In this document: piece by piece, positions 53,909 to 64,000 of the stretch
How the letters are laid out: each line of letters starts with the position of its first letter
Numbering within the stretch: position 1 is the stretch's first letter
NCBI GenBank assembly: GCA_014925825.1
Contig: JACGCK010000088.1
Coordinates: 124,001 to 188,000, forward strand
Reading direction: 5' to 3'
Origin: Pholiota molesta
Lineage: Eukaryota; Basidiomycota; Agaricomycetes; Agaricales; Strophariaceae
DNA length: 64,000 nt
Made by a program: the position numbers and the translations under genes
The notes under the pieces: model-generated
Databases searched by the model: none
Told to the model about the DNA's origin: nothing
Seen by the model: the letters and a program-made list of their open reading frames with translations, nothing else

Positions 53909-56863
53909 TCAAGTGGCTTTTGACGGTCTGGCATAACAAACGGGAGGAGGGGCCATACCTAGGCGTGCAAGAAGGTCGGGGTTCGGAATGGATGGGCGAA
54001 TATATCGGTCGGAGAAGGGCAGGCTGAAAGGGCGGTCGTAAGAAAGTCCATGAGACGACCAATAGTCGGTGGAGCGGCCGCAGGCTCCCGAGTAATCATT
54101 ATTGAAGACGAAGTCGCAATGTATTGTTTGGCCGCCAACGAACATCTGCCTTTCTGCGACGAGTCCTCGGAATGCGATGGCACCCAGCGTGGTCCGGAAC
54201 CGGAACCAAAAAACTTGCACACCGTTCTCAATGGAACGCACAATGCGTACCAGCTCGGGGTTCCCGATCTGCGGCAGCAGCGAGAGCGCCCATTTGACGA
54301 CATCGTCCCATAAATAATATGGGGGCAAATTCCATATTGCCAGGATGGGACCATGTGTGTTGTGCGAGATAATCGACGCCGTGGGGATGGGAGCAGTCGC
54401 GGGCACTGGGAAGATGCTTTGCAGCGAAGCCATGTGTGATCCGGAAGGCATGCTTGGTGCAAATGGAACAAGCGCTGCCGACGAAGATGCTGTCGTGGGT
54501 CTTCCAGCTGCTGATCGCGATACGACCAAGGCTGAAGGTTGAGGGTCGTCAGAGTCCATCCATTCTTGATCAGAATCTTCCTGAAACGGGCTCGCCGGGG
54601 GTGATCGCTGAGGATCAGAAATGGGCGACGGTGAACGGGTCGGTCGAGGCGGAGTGGAGGGCGGCGAGGCGGGGTGCGCGGGTATGGCTGTGAGCGTTGT
54701 GCGCTGCGAGATGAAGAACCGCGGGAGTCGTAGCGGGGTCGCCTGGATTGGCTACGTCTATCGTCTTCGTCTTTGGACCATTCTCGTGCCGCGCGCTTAC
54801 CGCTCGCTCGACTATGGTGGTCGCGGCGTTGAGGCGGGCTGTCGTTGCGTGGCCGGTAGGAATCGCCGTGGGGCATCTTGTGCTCGATTGGCTGGAAACG
54901 TTGCAAGAGACTGAACTTCGGCGGGGGAGATCGTTGCTGGCGAAAGGCAGAGGCACCGAAGGAGCTCGTGGGACGACCGTCTTGCGAACGAACGTTGGCG
55001 GGGAAGGTACTTGACGGTGAAGTGAAGACTGGCGAGGGCTGCGCGAGAGAGGTCGATGAAAATCGCGAGGAGGGATCTACGCGGACTGCGTGGAGGAGAT
55101 CGATAAGGAGCACGCGGAGGGGATCTTCGAGGGCTGCGCGGAAGAGATGCTGTGAGGCGACACGTGGAACACTCGGAGCGCGGACGGCCGGTGGTGGTAT
55201 TCTGGGTGAAATACTCGGAGCGCGGATGGCTGGCGGTGGTATCCTGGTAGAAGCGCTCGCAGCCTGAGACAAAATGTTGGCGGCTTGAGGCAGTGGAGCG
55301 CAGGGCTTCGATTTCGGGGGTGCTGGGGCGTAGCTGATGCCAATGGCTTCCCTGCGCGGTCATTCCGACTTGTACATCCAGTAAGACGCTGACCGCGGCG
55401 CCAGTCGTTATTCTCTTCGTTCTCGACGAAATATATGCTGGGCACGGGCAAGCCAAAGATTTCCGGATTCGCTTATAATTAGAAGGGACAGGACCTCTTC
55501 GTCGAAGAAAAGATAACGGTGGCTGATCCTGTCGTAGTAACGAAAATTTCCATGCCTATCTTTGTGCTTTTTACCGAGTACTTTCAAGCAGGGGTCATGT
55601 GGTCTTCCCAAAGTGTCTTCCGTCCATCTGGACCATGTCCCGTTTGCCAAGTTTGCTACCGGAGGGGGTATGATTTCTCCGTCTCTCACCAATGGGACGG
55701 GAGCGACGCATCGGTTGAACAGGAGTTCCGGATCACGAGGATCGACATATTTCCGTTGATAAAGCCCTGGCCCCAGGGAGACGCGCGGCGTCGTTCCAAT
55801 TGATTCGTTGCCGGGACTTTCTCGGGAAATTCCCATGTCTCTATCAATATCCTGTAGATCGCTCCCGGCCATTCGGACGTGCATGTCGAATTTATAAATG
55901 GTTCGGTCATAGCGGCGGCAGAGGTACCCGGCGACGAGATTTAGAGCCTTGTTGGAACGTTCTGCTCGTATCGAGTCGTTTGTGCTTTCGACGATGCTGA
56001 CGACGAAGCAAGGAACTCGCAATGTAAAAGCCAGAGACCTTCGCGTTCCGCCATGCCATTCATCCAAACTCCCATTAACGAGTCATCAGCCGGTGTAATG
56101 TCTCCTGAGGGTGAAGTAGTAGTCTGGGGTGGTAACAGAAGAGCTTCGGCCAGACGGTTCCAAGCGTCCATGAAACGGAGCCCCTTTTGAACTTCGAAGA
56201 GCGCGTCCACGGCTTCGTCGAAGGAGAACTCGTTTTCCAGGTGTGATGAATGGAGGCATTGCCGTTTGTGGCGTTCTGCCAGATAGTGGGATTGATGTGT
56301 TCCACCTGGGAATTAGCGTTCATGCGATTTTCGAATGTCTCGTAGCGTTGGCCGAGCTTGATTAGGAATGCCCATTGGATGGTGCCTCGATTTCCTGGTC
56401 CAGCCGGGTCCCATACATCAATGATGCGGAGTGCACTCTGGCAAGGAATCGTCGACGCGACGTTTGATGAATCCGAACCATGGATTGTGAGCGTCGTAAT
56501 GCTGAGGCGATACGACTGGTCGAATCGACCGGCATGACCGTCACATCGTCTCTTTTCGGGAGGCAAACTCGTTCCGACTTGAAAGAAAACCGTTCGAGCC
56601 CGGGTAGAACGCGTGAAGAGACGAGTTGGGAGACCATAGCTCCAGCGTTTGTTGACCCACCAAACGAAACGAGACGCGATCACGGAGAACTGGGAAGTAG
56701 GAACTTCATGGCGGCAAAGACGGCGGGGAGATCGAGGTAGCCTGCGATTGAATGCAGGCGGGAGTGAGGAAGGTGAATTCGCGACTGCGCTCATGCATGT
56801 CGGCATCCATCTTGGAGGAAGGACAAAGAAAGGTGGATAAGAGATCTGTACTCCGCACAACAC
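53909..56863 (-). CDS. Retroelement-associated ORF region with RRM-like fold, exons or frames unresolved
   Basis: Several minus-strand frames cover this stretch. From right to left: SALRIIDVWDPAGPGNRGTI near 56420; SFDEAVDALFEVQKGLRFMD near 56200; FTLRVPCFVVSIVESTNDSI and RYYDRISHRYLFFDEEVLSL (55408-56067); an Arg/Ser/Pro-rich stretch (54559-55272); and a clean frame 53909-54559 with GPILAIWNLPPYYLWDDVVK, VFWFRFRTTLGAIAFRGLVA and FVGGQTIHCDF. That last frame has the beta-alpha-beta pattern of an RNA-recognition motif. It lies next to the polypurine tract, so it may be the last ORF of the LTR element; it could also be a host-type gene caught between two elements. Exon structure and start are not settled. 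Confidence 0.45.
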
Positions 56864-57239
56864 TGACGCTACTCCGCAGAGCTGCAGCCAAGCCTTGAGC
56901 TATTCGAGATCTCGTTCAACTCCGTAACTGACGTCGCGTACGCGCAGCCAAGCGACTTCGTTGAAGATGAAGGAATGAAGAAGAAAGGCCGAGTTTGGCC
57001 ATCTGATATCAACAAAAGGCCACGTGACGTGACCGAACATAGTAACTCGTAACACTAATAGGAATAGGTCGTAAAAATATCGTTTTTATCTACTCTAGAG
57101 CGAGCGCGTGTACAACCAGCCAGTGATAGAGAAATGCATAATGTAATAATAAGGTTACAAAAAAAGTAATGGTAAAAATTTGCGCAGGGGGAACAAGGTC
57201 AACTACAGATTATGAAGCTTGAGGTAATCGCGCTTGAGC
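56864..57239. other. Spacer between gypsy pol and the RRM-like ORF region
   Basis: AT-rich; no gene. It may contain the gypsy element's own 3' LTR, but no polypurine tract adjoining a TG start could be fixed. Confidence 0.4.
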
Positions 57240-60200
57240 TCAGGTGCGTTTCGAAGATCGTATTCTGAGATCCATGAATCGTCGGCGGGTCCGTATCCAG
57301 CCCATCGTATAAGGAATTGTCGCCTGTTTCCAGATTATGCTGGTCAATCGATGTCCTAGAATAGCTTCCACTTCGTACTCTGGCAGGCGAGAAATCGCAG
57401 TCGGGGGAAGGGAGCTGCGTGCCCGAATTCCTTGGTGACTCATGATACTTTTGAGGTGAGCGATGTTGAATACAGGATGCATCGGATAGGTGTCAGGTAA
57501 TCTTAGGCGATAGACGACGGGGCTGATTTTTCCAACACTTCAAAGGGGCCGATGGTGCGTTGGACGAGTTTCTTCCAGTTCCTTCGGTTTCAACCAATCG
57601 TAAAGTATGAGGGTTGACGAGGACGAGGTCGCCGACGTTGATGTTGTCCACTGGTCTTCTGCCTTTGTTGTAAGCTTTGGCTTGTCTTCTTGAGCTAATG
57701 CTAAGGCGTCTTTGGCTGTTTGACGTTTCTCCTCGATGGTAGCGATGAAGTCTTCTGCTTTCTGACTTGGTAGGAAGGGTCGAGCATCGAGATTCATTCC
57801 GAAAAGGATACTGGACGTTAGGCGCGGGTTCATAGCCCATCAGGAGAAGGTTGGGGAATGGGTCGTCGACGAGTGAATGAGGAGTTGTAAGCGAAGGTCA
57901 GCACGCTAAGCCAATCCGACCAGCTTTTGCGATCTTTCGCAACGTAAGCCCTAAGCATCTGTTCGATGGTAGCGTTGAGGATTTCGGTCTGCCCATCCGT
58001 TGAGGTGATGAGATGAGACATAGTCATTTCCTCCGTAATTAGCGATGATGGATTTCCAGAAGTCGGTGGCCCACCGCTTGTCTCTGTCGGTTATGATCCT
58101 GGAAGGAAGACCATAGATATTGGCTACTCTTTCCACGAATAGTTTGGCGAAGCTTCTCTATCTATTCATTGTGCGTCGGGATGATTATAGCGTATTTTGT
58201 TAATTTATCCACTATGACGAGATAGCGGTGAATTTGTCTTCCCGAGGGGGTAATCCAGAATAAGGTCCAAGGAAACGGTGGCAAGGGACGAGCAGGGATA
58301 TGAGCGGGACGAGAGCTCCCATTTTCTTGCGGTGATCGGTTTTTATCTCTGACAGATGTCACAAGTTTCGCAAAAGAGGTGGGTGTCTCTGAGCATGTTT
58401 GGCCAAAAGAATAGTTCCTGAATTCGAGCGTTGAATCTTTTAAATCCCTCATGAGCGCTTTCCATAGGAGAATCGTGGATCCATTCGAGCACGTAGTTGA
58501 TCATGGATTTAGGAACACAAAGACGAGTTTCCATTCAGCATCAAGGAAGTAGAGTAGTCCATTGCTTGCTTTGCTAAAATGCGATGGGTAACGACGGTGT
58601 TGGGACTAGATATCTCATCCAAATATTTCCTTTGAAGAAAGCGTCCGACTTGTATCCTTGTCGAATCTCTTTCTCAAGGACTCGTCCCATGATATGAGCA
58701 AATGGGATTTTCGTTCCCAGTCATCTTCGGGAGGCTCTAGTGGTTTCACGAAGTCTGCAGGATACGTCCAATGATCATTATCCGGGAAAGGGAGATCGTC
58801 GATGGGAGAAGTTCCTGACGTCTCCTTCGATTCATTCGCTGTGTGAGGGGGTTTGTTGGCTGGTTTGATCTCCGGTGCCTTGTCCGAGTCGCTTGACTCG
58901 TCCGAGGGCTCATTCGTTTTGGCCAAAGCGGATTGCCGTCTTGTGAGGACGGGGAGGGCTTCCTTCTGTATAACCTCCTCCCACCAACTCACACAAAAGG
59001 CGGCTTTAGGAGCTGGCGTGTGTGATGACTTGTCTTCCGCTAGTTGGGCGATATTTCGTTCGTTTCATCTTGAGTAATCGCTTCTAGGTCGTCACGTATA
59101 GGTGAATTGTGCGGCGGAATTCTTGGTAGTCTGGATAGCGGGTCTACGTTTGAGTGTACACGGCCAGGACGATGAGTTATTCGTAGGCCTGGGAAGGCTG
59201 CGAATACTGCCCCCCACGCCGCTAATCTCCTATTGGCGTTTTCGTAAACTCGGGCCCATTGCAGGGCGGCGTGGTCCGTGATCAGAATTATCTGTTCGCC
59301 TTCAATGAATGGCTGGAACCGGACGAGGGCTTCCTTGGCACCGAGAGCCTCGCGTTCTGTGGCGCTGTAGTTCTGTTCAGCAGGCTTTAAGGTCCGGCTC
59401 CAGTAAGCGATGACGCGCTCGACATGCACGATGGTGTCCTCGAAGGTGTCTGCCCAAGTGTCCGGTTTCGCTTTTTCGTTGATTTCTCGCAGCAAGGAAG
59501 AGAATAGTGATGGGATGGGTCCCTTGGCTTCCCATGCTTTAAGCAGTCGGTCATAAACAGGGGTACCTTTCAGATCGCCGACTCGTATGGGTTGGATTTG
59601 CTGTAGACTGGCGCCTAGGGCGATGTCGGATGCGTCGGTGTAGAGACGATAAGGGGTGTTGGGGATTGGATGTCCTAGCACAGGGCGGCTGCCAAGGCGT
59701 TTTTGGCTTGCTGCCAGGCGAATTCGTGCTCGGGATTCCAATGCCATTTAACCCCTTTGCGCAAAAGTGAAATAAAGGGGAAGCAATAAAGGAATATGAT
59801 GGAATATATTGAGAAAGTAAACGACCATGCCCAGAAATTTTTGTAGTTCGTCAGTGGAGTGAGGTCGATCGAGATCGAGAATGGCTGCGACTTTTTCCGC
59901 GTGTGTTGATAGTCCGAGTCGGGAACTTTCTGACCGAGGAGGAGGATGGAGGAGAAGCCCACGAAGCATTTAGAGGGTGATAGGGTGATTCCTGCTTTCG
60001 CAATAGCGCCTAGGACTTTGTCGAGGTGTACTAAGTGTTCGTCCCAATTTCGGCTGAAACAACTATATCGTCGATATATACAAGGGTGAAAGCCAAAGAT
60101 AGGGTGCTAAAACGCCTTGCATTATTCGTTGGAAGATGGAGGGACCGTTACGGAGGCCGAAAGGCATTCGTTTGAATTGCCATAAACCCAAATGACACCG

Positions 60201-63200
60201 GAAGGCGGTCTTCTCTTGTCTGACTCTGCCATTTCTAGTTGAGTAAATCCTGCAAGAGCGTCGAATGAGGATAGCACTTGTGAACCTGACAAAGCCTGGA
60301 TGATTTCATTCTGTCGAGGAATAGGGAATTCGTCCGGGATGGTTTGCGCATTAAGCTTCCGGTAGTCAACTACTAACGGGGTTTACCATTACGGTAGACG
60401 ACGACGACGGGAAAGGCCCAAGGACTGGTGGAGGGCTCGATGACCCCTGCTTCAAACCACGCGTTGACTTGGTTGTCGATTATCTCGCGCTTTGCCGGGG
60501 AAGCACCATACATTGGAACTGAATGGGCTGAGTACCCGGTTTAGAGGGACCTCTACACGAGCGGCGACCTGACCTAGTCGACCATTAGTGCCGAATGCGT
60601 CTTCGTTCTTCCGAAGAACCGCAGCGAGACGAGGTAATATTTCTGGAGGGATGTCGGGGCCAAGATTAACTAGTTCCGCGACATCGCCTAAGGAATCGTC
60701 TGGGCCTATCGCTGTGGTTTCGGGCCCCAGTTTTCATCGTCTTTCAGTCGGTCATCGTTGGGCGCAGGGGCGGTAGTTGCTGCTGCTAGGTCTTGTTCCC
60801 GTAAGGTACCAGTTATGATCGTTCGAAAAGCTTCGGCCGCTGCCGCCATCTTTTCCCCAGTTTCTGCCGTTGGGCGGTCTAAGGAGTCGGGGTCGATTAG
60901 GTGACCGACAACGTCGCCCTTACGATATACCATGGTCGGGTACTTGGGTTAGCCATGGGAACGTAGGGGTGGTCAGAGTTGATCCATGTGGTAGGAGCGG
61001 CCAGGATGTCATTAGTGTCCGTGGCAATGAGTAATTTCTCGACTATCCAATCCTTCCGCCCGTCGAAGGGCGCGTCGATGCGGATATTATGTACGCTGCC
61101 CGCGGCTATAGCTACGTCCTCCGCTGCACAACCGGGATGTCAGTGTTCGCCGGAGGATGCTTGGCTTTGCCACGACGAATTGCTTTTGAGCGAACGAAGG
61201 ATTGGGTGGAAAAGCTTGGCGAATTTCGAAGCCTAAGTCCACGCTATGGGCTGAGGAGGCCTCGATGACTTTCGGTGTGTTGCGGCCAACCAGGACTTCA
61301 GACTTGCCTGAAGCGTGTCTTGTCAAGCCGATTTCGTAGGTTGTCTGAAGTCTTCGCCAATGAGTATAGGTACCCTCATTCCTCGTACTACGTAGGCTTC
61401 CATTTCGAAGCTCACGATGGTATTATCGGTAGCTGGAGCAAAAGTGTGGTGCGAGTGTAGCCTAGGACCTTTGCATGACCCGTTAGATGGTAGAGTTTCA
61501 TCCGGAGGCCTTCTTTTAATTCCGGCACGTCGGTCAAAGAGTTATAGAGTCCTCCGAAATCAAAGTGATGTCAGCGCCGGAATCGAGACGAGCTTCGGTA
61601 GTAGGGTTGTGAAGGGAGGCGACGCGAACTTTAATCCTAAGAGCTTGGGTCCCTAAAGAACCTAGTCCTTCTGGAGCGCACGGCTTTTCTTAGCAGGAAT
61701 TACGAGCGGACTGCCGTCCTTCGTGGCGCTGGTGGAAGAGTGCTGCTCGACTGGGGACTTGGTGCGTCGGAGAGAAGATTTGCGTCTGACTTTACGAGGT
61801 ATCATCAACGATGGTGAGGAAGTGTTGGCGCTTTCTCTTGTTCAAATTTCACACGTCGTCTCTCATTACGGTTTCGAGGAGGGAGGTTTGAATCTGATCC
61901 GGATTCACTTTCACTGGCTACTTCGGCATTCATAGCATCCTTGGTTATGTCAGGCGAGGACGACGAGTCGTCGGTATAGGCAGGAGAGGAATTCGATTGA
62001 ATCAAAATTCTAACATTTCTCTGTCTAAGCGTCCTCCTCAGCCGGGTCATGCCTAATTCAATGACGTGAGCTTCGCGTAGTAAGGAAAATCTTCCGTGAT
62101 GAGGGCAATCTCGATAAGCATGTTTTGGACTAGTGCAAATGAAGCAGGATCCATTGGGAGGTCTGGTGCTCAAACGGTGTCGTCTCGTTTGAACTCGTAA
62201 CCATTAATGGTCCTTCCCTCGGGAAATTGCTACCGGGACGAGGAGTGGCTGGGGCGCGACTCCCTCTGGGTCGCGAGAATGAGGCGGCGTGAGCTTCCTT
62301 GTTCGTTGAAGTTTCGTTTTGTTTCTCGTCCTCGGAAGCAGAGTCCTCTGAGTCATTGGTTTCTACGTTCAGGGCGTTTCGTTGCGGGAGAATGACGATT
62401 ACGATATGGAGTGGTATACGCTTTAGGGTCTGAGGCTCGTCGTAGGTTCTCGTGAAGTAGATAGGACGTTTCCAAAGTTTGCTCCATGCGTTCCGCAGTT
62501 GCTTGTAATTCCATCATGTTGGGGGTGACTAATTCATTGAGCAAGGTTCCCCATTCCGTAGGTTGAGTGCGCAGAATTCGAGAGATAGCCGCCGGTCCGT
62601 CTGAGTCCGTAGGGAATAAGAAAGAATGAGAACGTATGCGTCGTTGAATGAAGTCTAGAGGGTGCTCCGTCGAATGATTCTTTTGCCGGAATTTCATTTC
62701 TTCGACTCTTGCATACGGAGTCTAGTCCATTTTCATTCATAAATGAGCTCGGATGGCGAAAGCAGATGATTCCAGTTTTGTCCGTAGATTTTGCGGTTCT
62801 CGGAAGTGAGAGATTCCCACCACTTCTTAGCTCGGTCCGTCCATCTTAAAGGGGCGAGTTGGCCTATCTCGGTATTCATGTTGTCACTCATAGCAGCAAA
62901 GCCGCGGTTTCGCTGACATAGTCGATAATCGTGTCGCCGTTGCCATTCCAGACAGGTAAGCTACTGAGGTTAATCTTGTTTTGCATTTGCCAGCCAGTGT
63001 TGAAGAAGTTGGGCGGTAAGAGAGAGGGGAGGTTGACCTGAGTGTGGGCCGCTTGGTGGAGGATCATTGGGCGGACCACCGCCTTTGTCCGAGGGTCCTC
63101 CACTGGGCGGGCCTCCTCCAGGAGGTCCTCCGCCAGGAGGTCCTCCGCCGGGAGGTCCTCCTCCACTTCCTCCGCCACCGCCGCCGCTGCCGCCGCCTCC

Positions 63201-63755
63201 GCCGCCTCCGCCGCCGCCGCCGCGCTTCCCCCCCAGGATAATGAATCCTCCTGGATTAGGCGGTCCTCCATCAGGAGGGCCATTTCCCGGTGGTTGGGAA
63301 GGATCGTTGGGCTTGAGGAATTCGCGTCGTGCGAGAATTGATAAGAGCTCCAGTTAGATGTCGACGGAAAAGTAGCTGCATTGGAGACGTTTGGCATATC
63401 CCTTTAGTGGGCTGAACAGATGGTCCCCCCAGGTAGATCCCCCCAGGCAGCAGTAGGCCCCCCAGAGTTGTTGAAGGTGTCGATCTTTATGGTGGGTACG
63501 GTGCCTACACCGGGCAAAGACGAACGGGGTGCTGACGATTTATGCTGCTGATAGAGGTAGAGGCAAATGCGGGGTCGGGGGTGCAAAAGTGACTTGTCGT
63601 TGAGCGAGGAACCCACTGATGGAATCGGGTTCTTCGGGTCTACTCCTCGTACTCCTCTCGTTGATGAACTTCAATCGCTCACTAACTGCATCAGCAGATT
63701 GGTTGAGAGCTGGAGTGTAAGAACGATGGTATAGGGCGTCGGTTTGAAAGTTCAC
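57240..63755 (-). mobile_element. Ty3/gypsy retrotransposon gag-pol, decayed, with chromodomain-like end
   Basis: Domains appear in gypsy order on the minus strand. Gag-like region (63755-62350). Zinc knuckle CFICTSPKHAYRDC (about 62140). Protease LDSGADITLIS (about 61580). Reverse transcriptase with TLVYIDDIV (about 60075). RNase H with LYTDASDIALGASL, SATEREALGAKEAL and ITDHAALQWAR (59747-59040). Integrase HHCC zinc finger with HDSPMESAHEGFKRF and CETCDICQR (58534-58343), core with IVDKLTKYAIIIP, SRIITDRDKRW and STDGQTEILNATIEQ. A chromodomain-like end HPVFNIAHLKS and YEVEAILGHR closes at 57240. The frame is broken many times by shifts and stops, so the polyprotein is non-functional. Chromodomains direct such elements to heterochromatin. 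Confidence 0.88.
63067..63230. repeat. GC-rich triplet and GGAGGTCCT low-complexity tract in gag
   Basis: CCGCCGCCG-type triplets preceded by repeats of GGAGGTCCTCCGCCA. On the gag strand this reads as Ala-rich then Glu/Asp/Leu units (AEDLLAEDLLEEA). The proline/glycine-rich frame on the other strand is an artefact. Confidence 0.7.
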
Positions 63756-64000
63756 TGGAAGATTCGATGTTGTTTAGGACATTCGCTCGCAAGACGGTGT
63801 CTTCTCCAACGAAGTCAGAAGCGAATCGTCTCTAGAAAGATAGGTTCGCAGCGTAGATCGAGGAGAAAGATCATCGATTCGTATTCGCTCCGAACCAGTC
63901 GTCGAGTTGTAGGAAGAGACTGAAAAGCCTCTTCCGGTCAAGGAGAACACCTTTTTAATTTTGTTAAGATGTTTCGTGACGTGGACTACTGCTAAAGAGC
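63756..64000. other. Probable 5' untranslated or gag-leader region of the gypsy element
   Basis: Lies upstream of the gag-like frames on the minus strand. No LTR end or primer-binding site could be fixed; the 5' LTR is probably beyond the right edge. Confidence 0.35.

Noticed and set aside
63042..63357. Proline/glycine-rich plus-strand frame resembling a cell-wall protein
   Set aside because: It is the reverse of an Ala/Glu-rich tract in the gypsy gag strand and follows from the triplet repeat.

Overview
The window looks like nuclear DNA of an Agaricomycete (mushroom-forming basidiomycete). Genes are broken by introns of about 50-70 bases with GTRNGT donors and YAG acceptors. The gene content is typical of that group: an ISWI remodeller, NACHT NTPases, a KDZ transposase with a CxC2 zinc cluster, a DUF6589 protein, a RecQ-like helicase and a Ty3/gypsy element. 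No prokaryotic signals, CRISPR arrays, tRNA or rRNA genes were recognised. All calls come from reading the sequence; no database search was run.

Layout. (1) 1-3071: 5' part of an intact ISWI remodeller gene on the minus strand, running off the left edge. Beside it lie a short plus-strand gene end, a 0.47 kb tandem duplication and two decayed plus-strand copies of the ISWI helicase region. (2) 8.4-15.8 kb: two paralogous acidic hypothetical genes with matching TATA boxes, a small gene with the GG-x-F motif also seen in the NACHT proteins, and a diverged duplicated non-coding block. (3) 16-33 kb: a cassette present three times: TauD-like Fe(II)/2OG dioxygenase, then NACHT NTPase, then an oppositely oriented adenylate-forming enzyme remnant. 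Only the first dioxygenase is intact. The third NACHT gene is the best preserved, the second seems to lack its start codon, and the first is frameshifted. The 5' parts of the NACHT genes hold a 137-bp periodic array of exon-plus-donor units. (4) 33.1-34.0 kb: a non-autonomous hAT-like element. (5) 34.6-39.2 kb: a RecQ-like helicase gene and a DUF6589 gene, divergent over a 174-bp spacer. (6) About 39.2-53.5 kb: a KDZ DNA transposon carrying four accessory genes, bounded by near-identical 599-bp inverted arms. It interrupts the 3' end of the DUF6589 gene. (7) 53.5-64 kb: LTR-retroelement sequence on the minus strand, with a 3' LTR that begins exactly where the right KDZ arm stops, an RRM-like ORF region, and a decayed Ty3/gypsy gag-pol.

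The right half is a readable stack of nested insertions. KDZ went into DUF6589. Two hAT-like elements with 8-bp target duplications then went into exons of the KDZ transposase and of a KDZ accessory gene; removing each element and one duplication restores the reading frame. An LTR element went into the right KDZ terminal repeat. The left half shows tandem birth and decay of a dioxygenase/NLR-like cassette.
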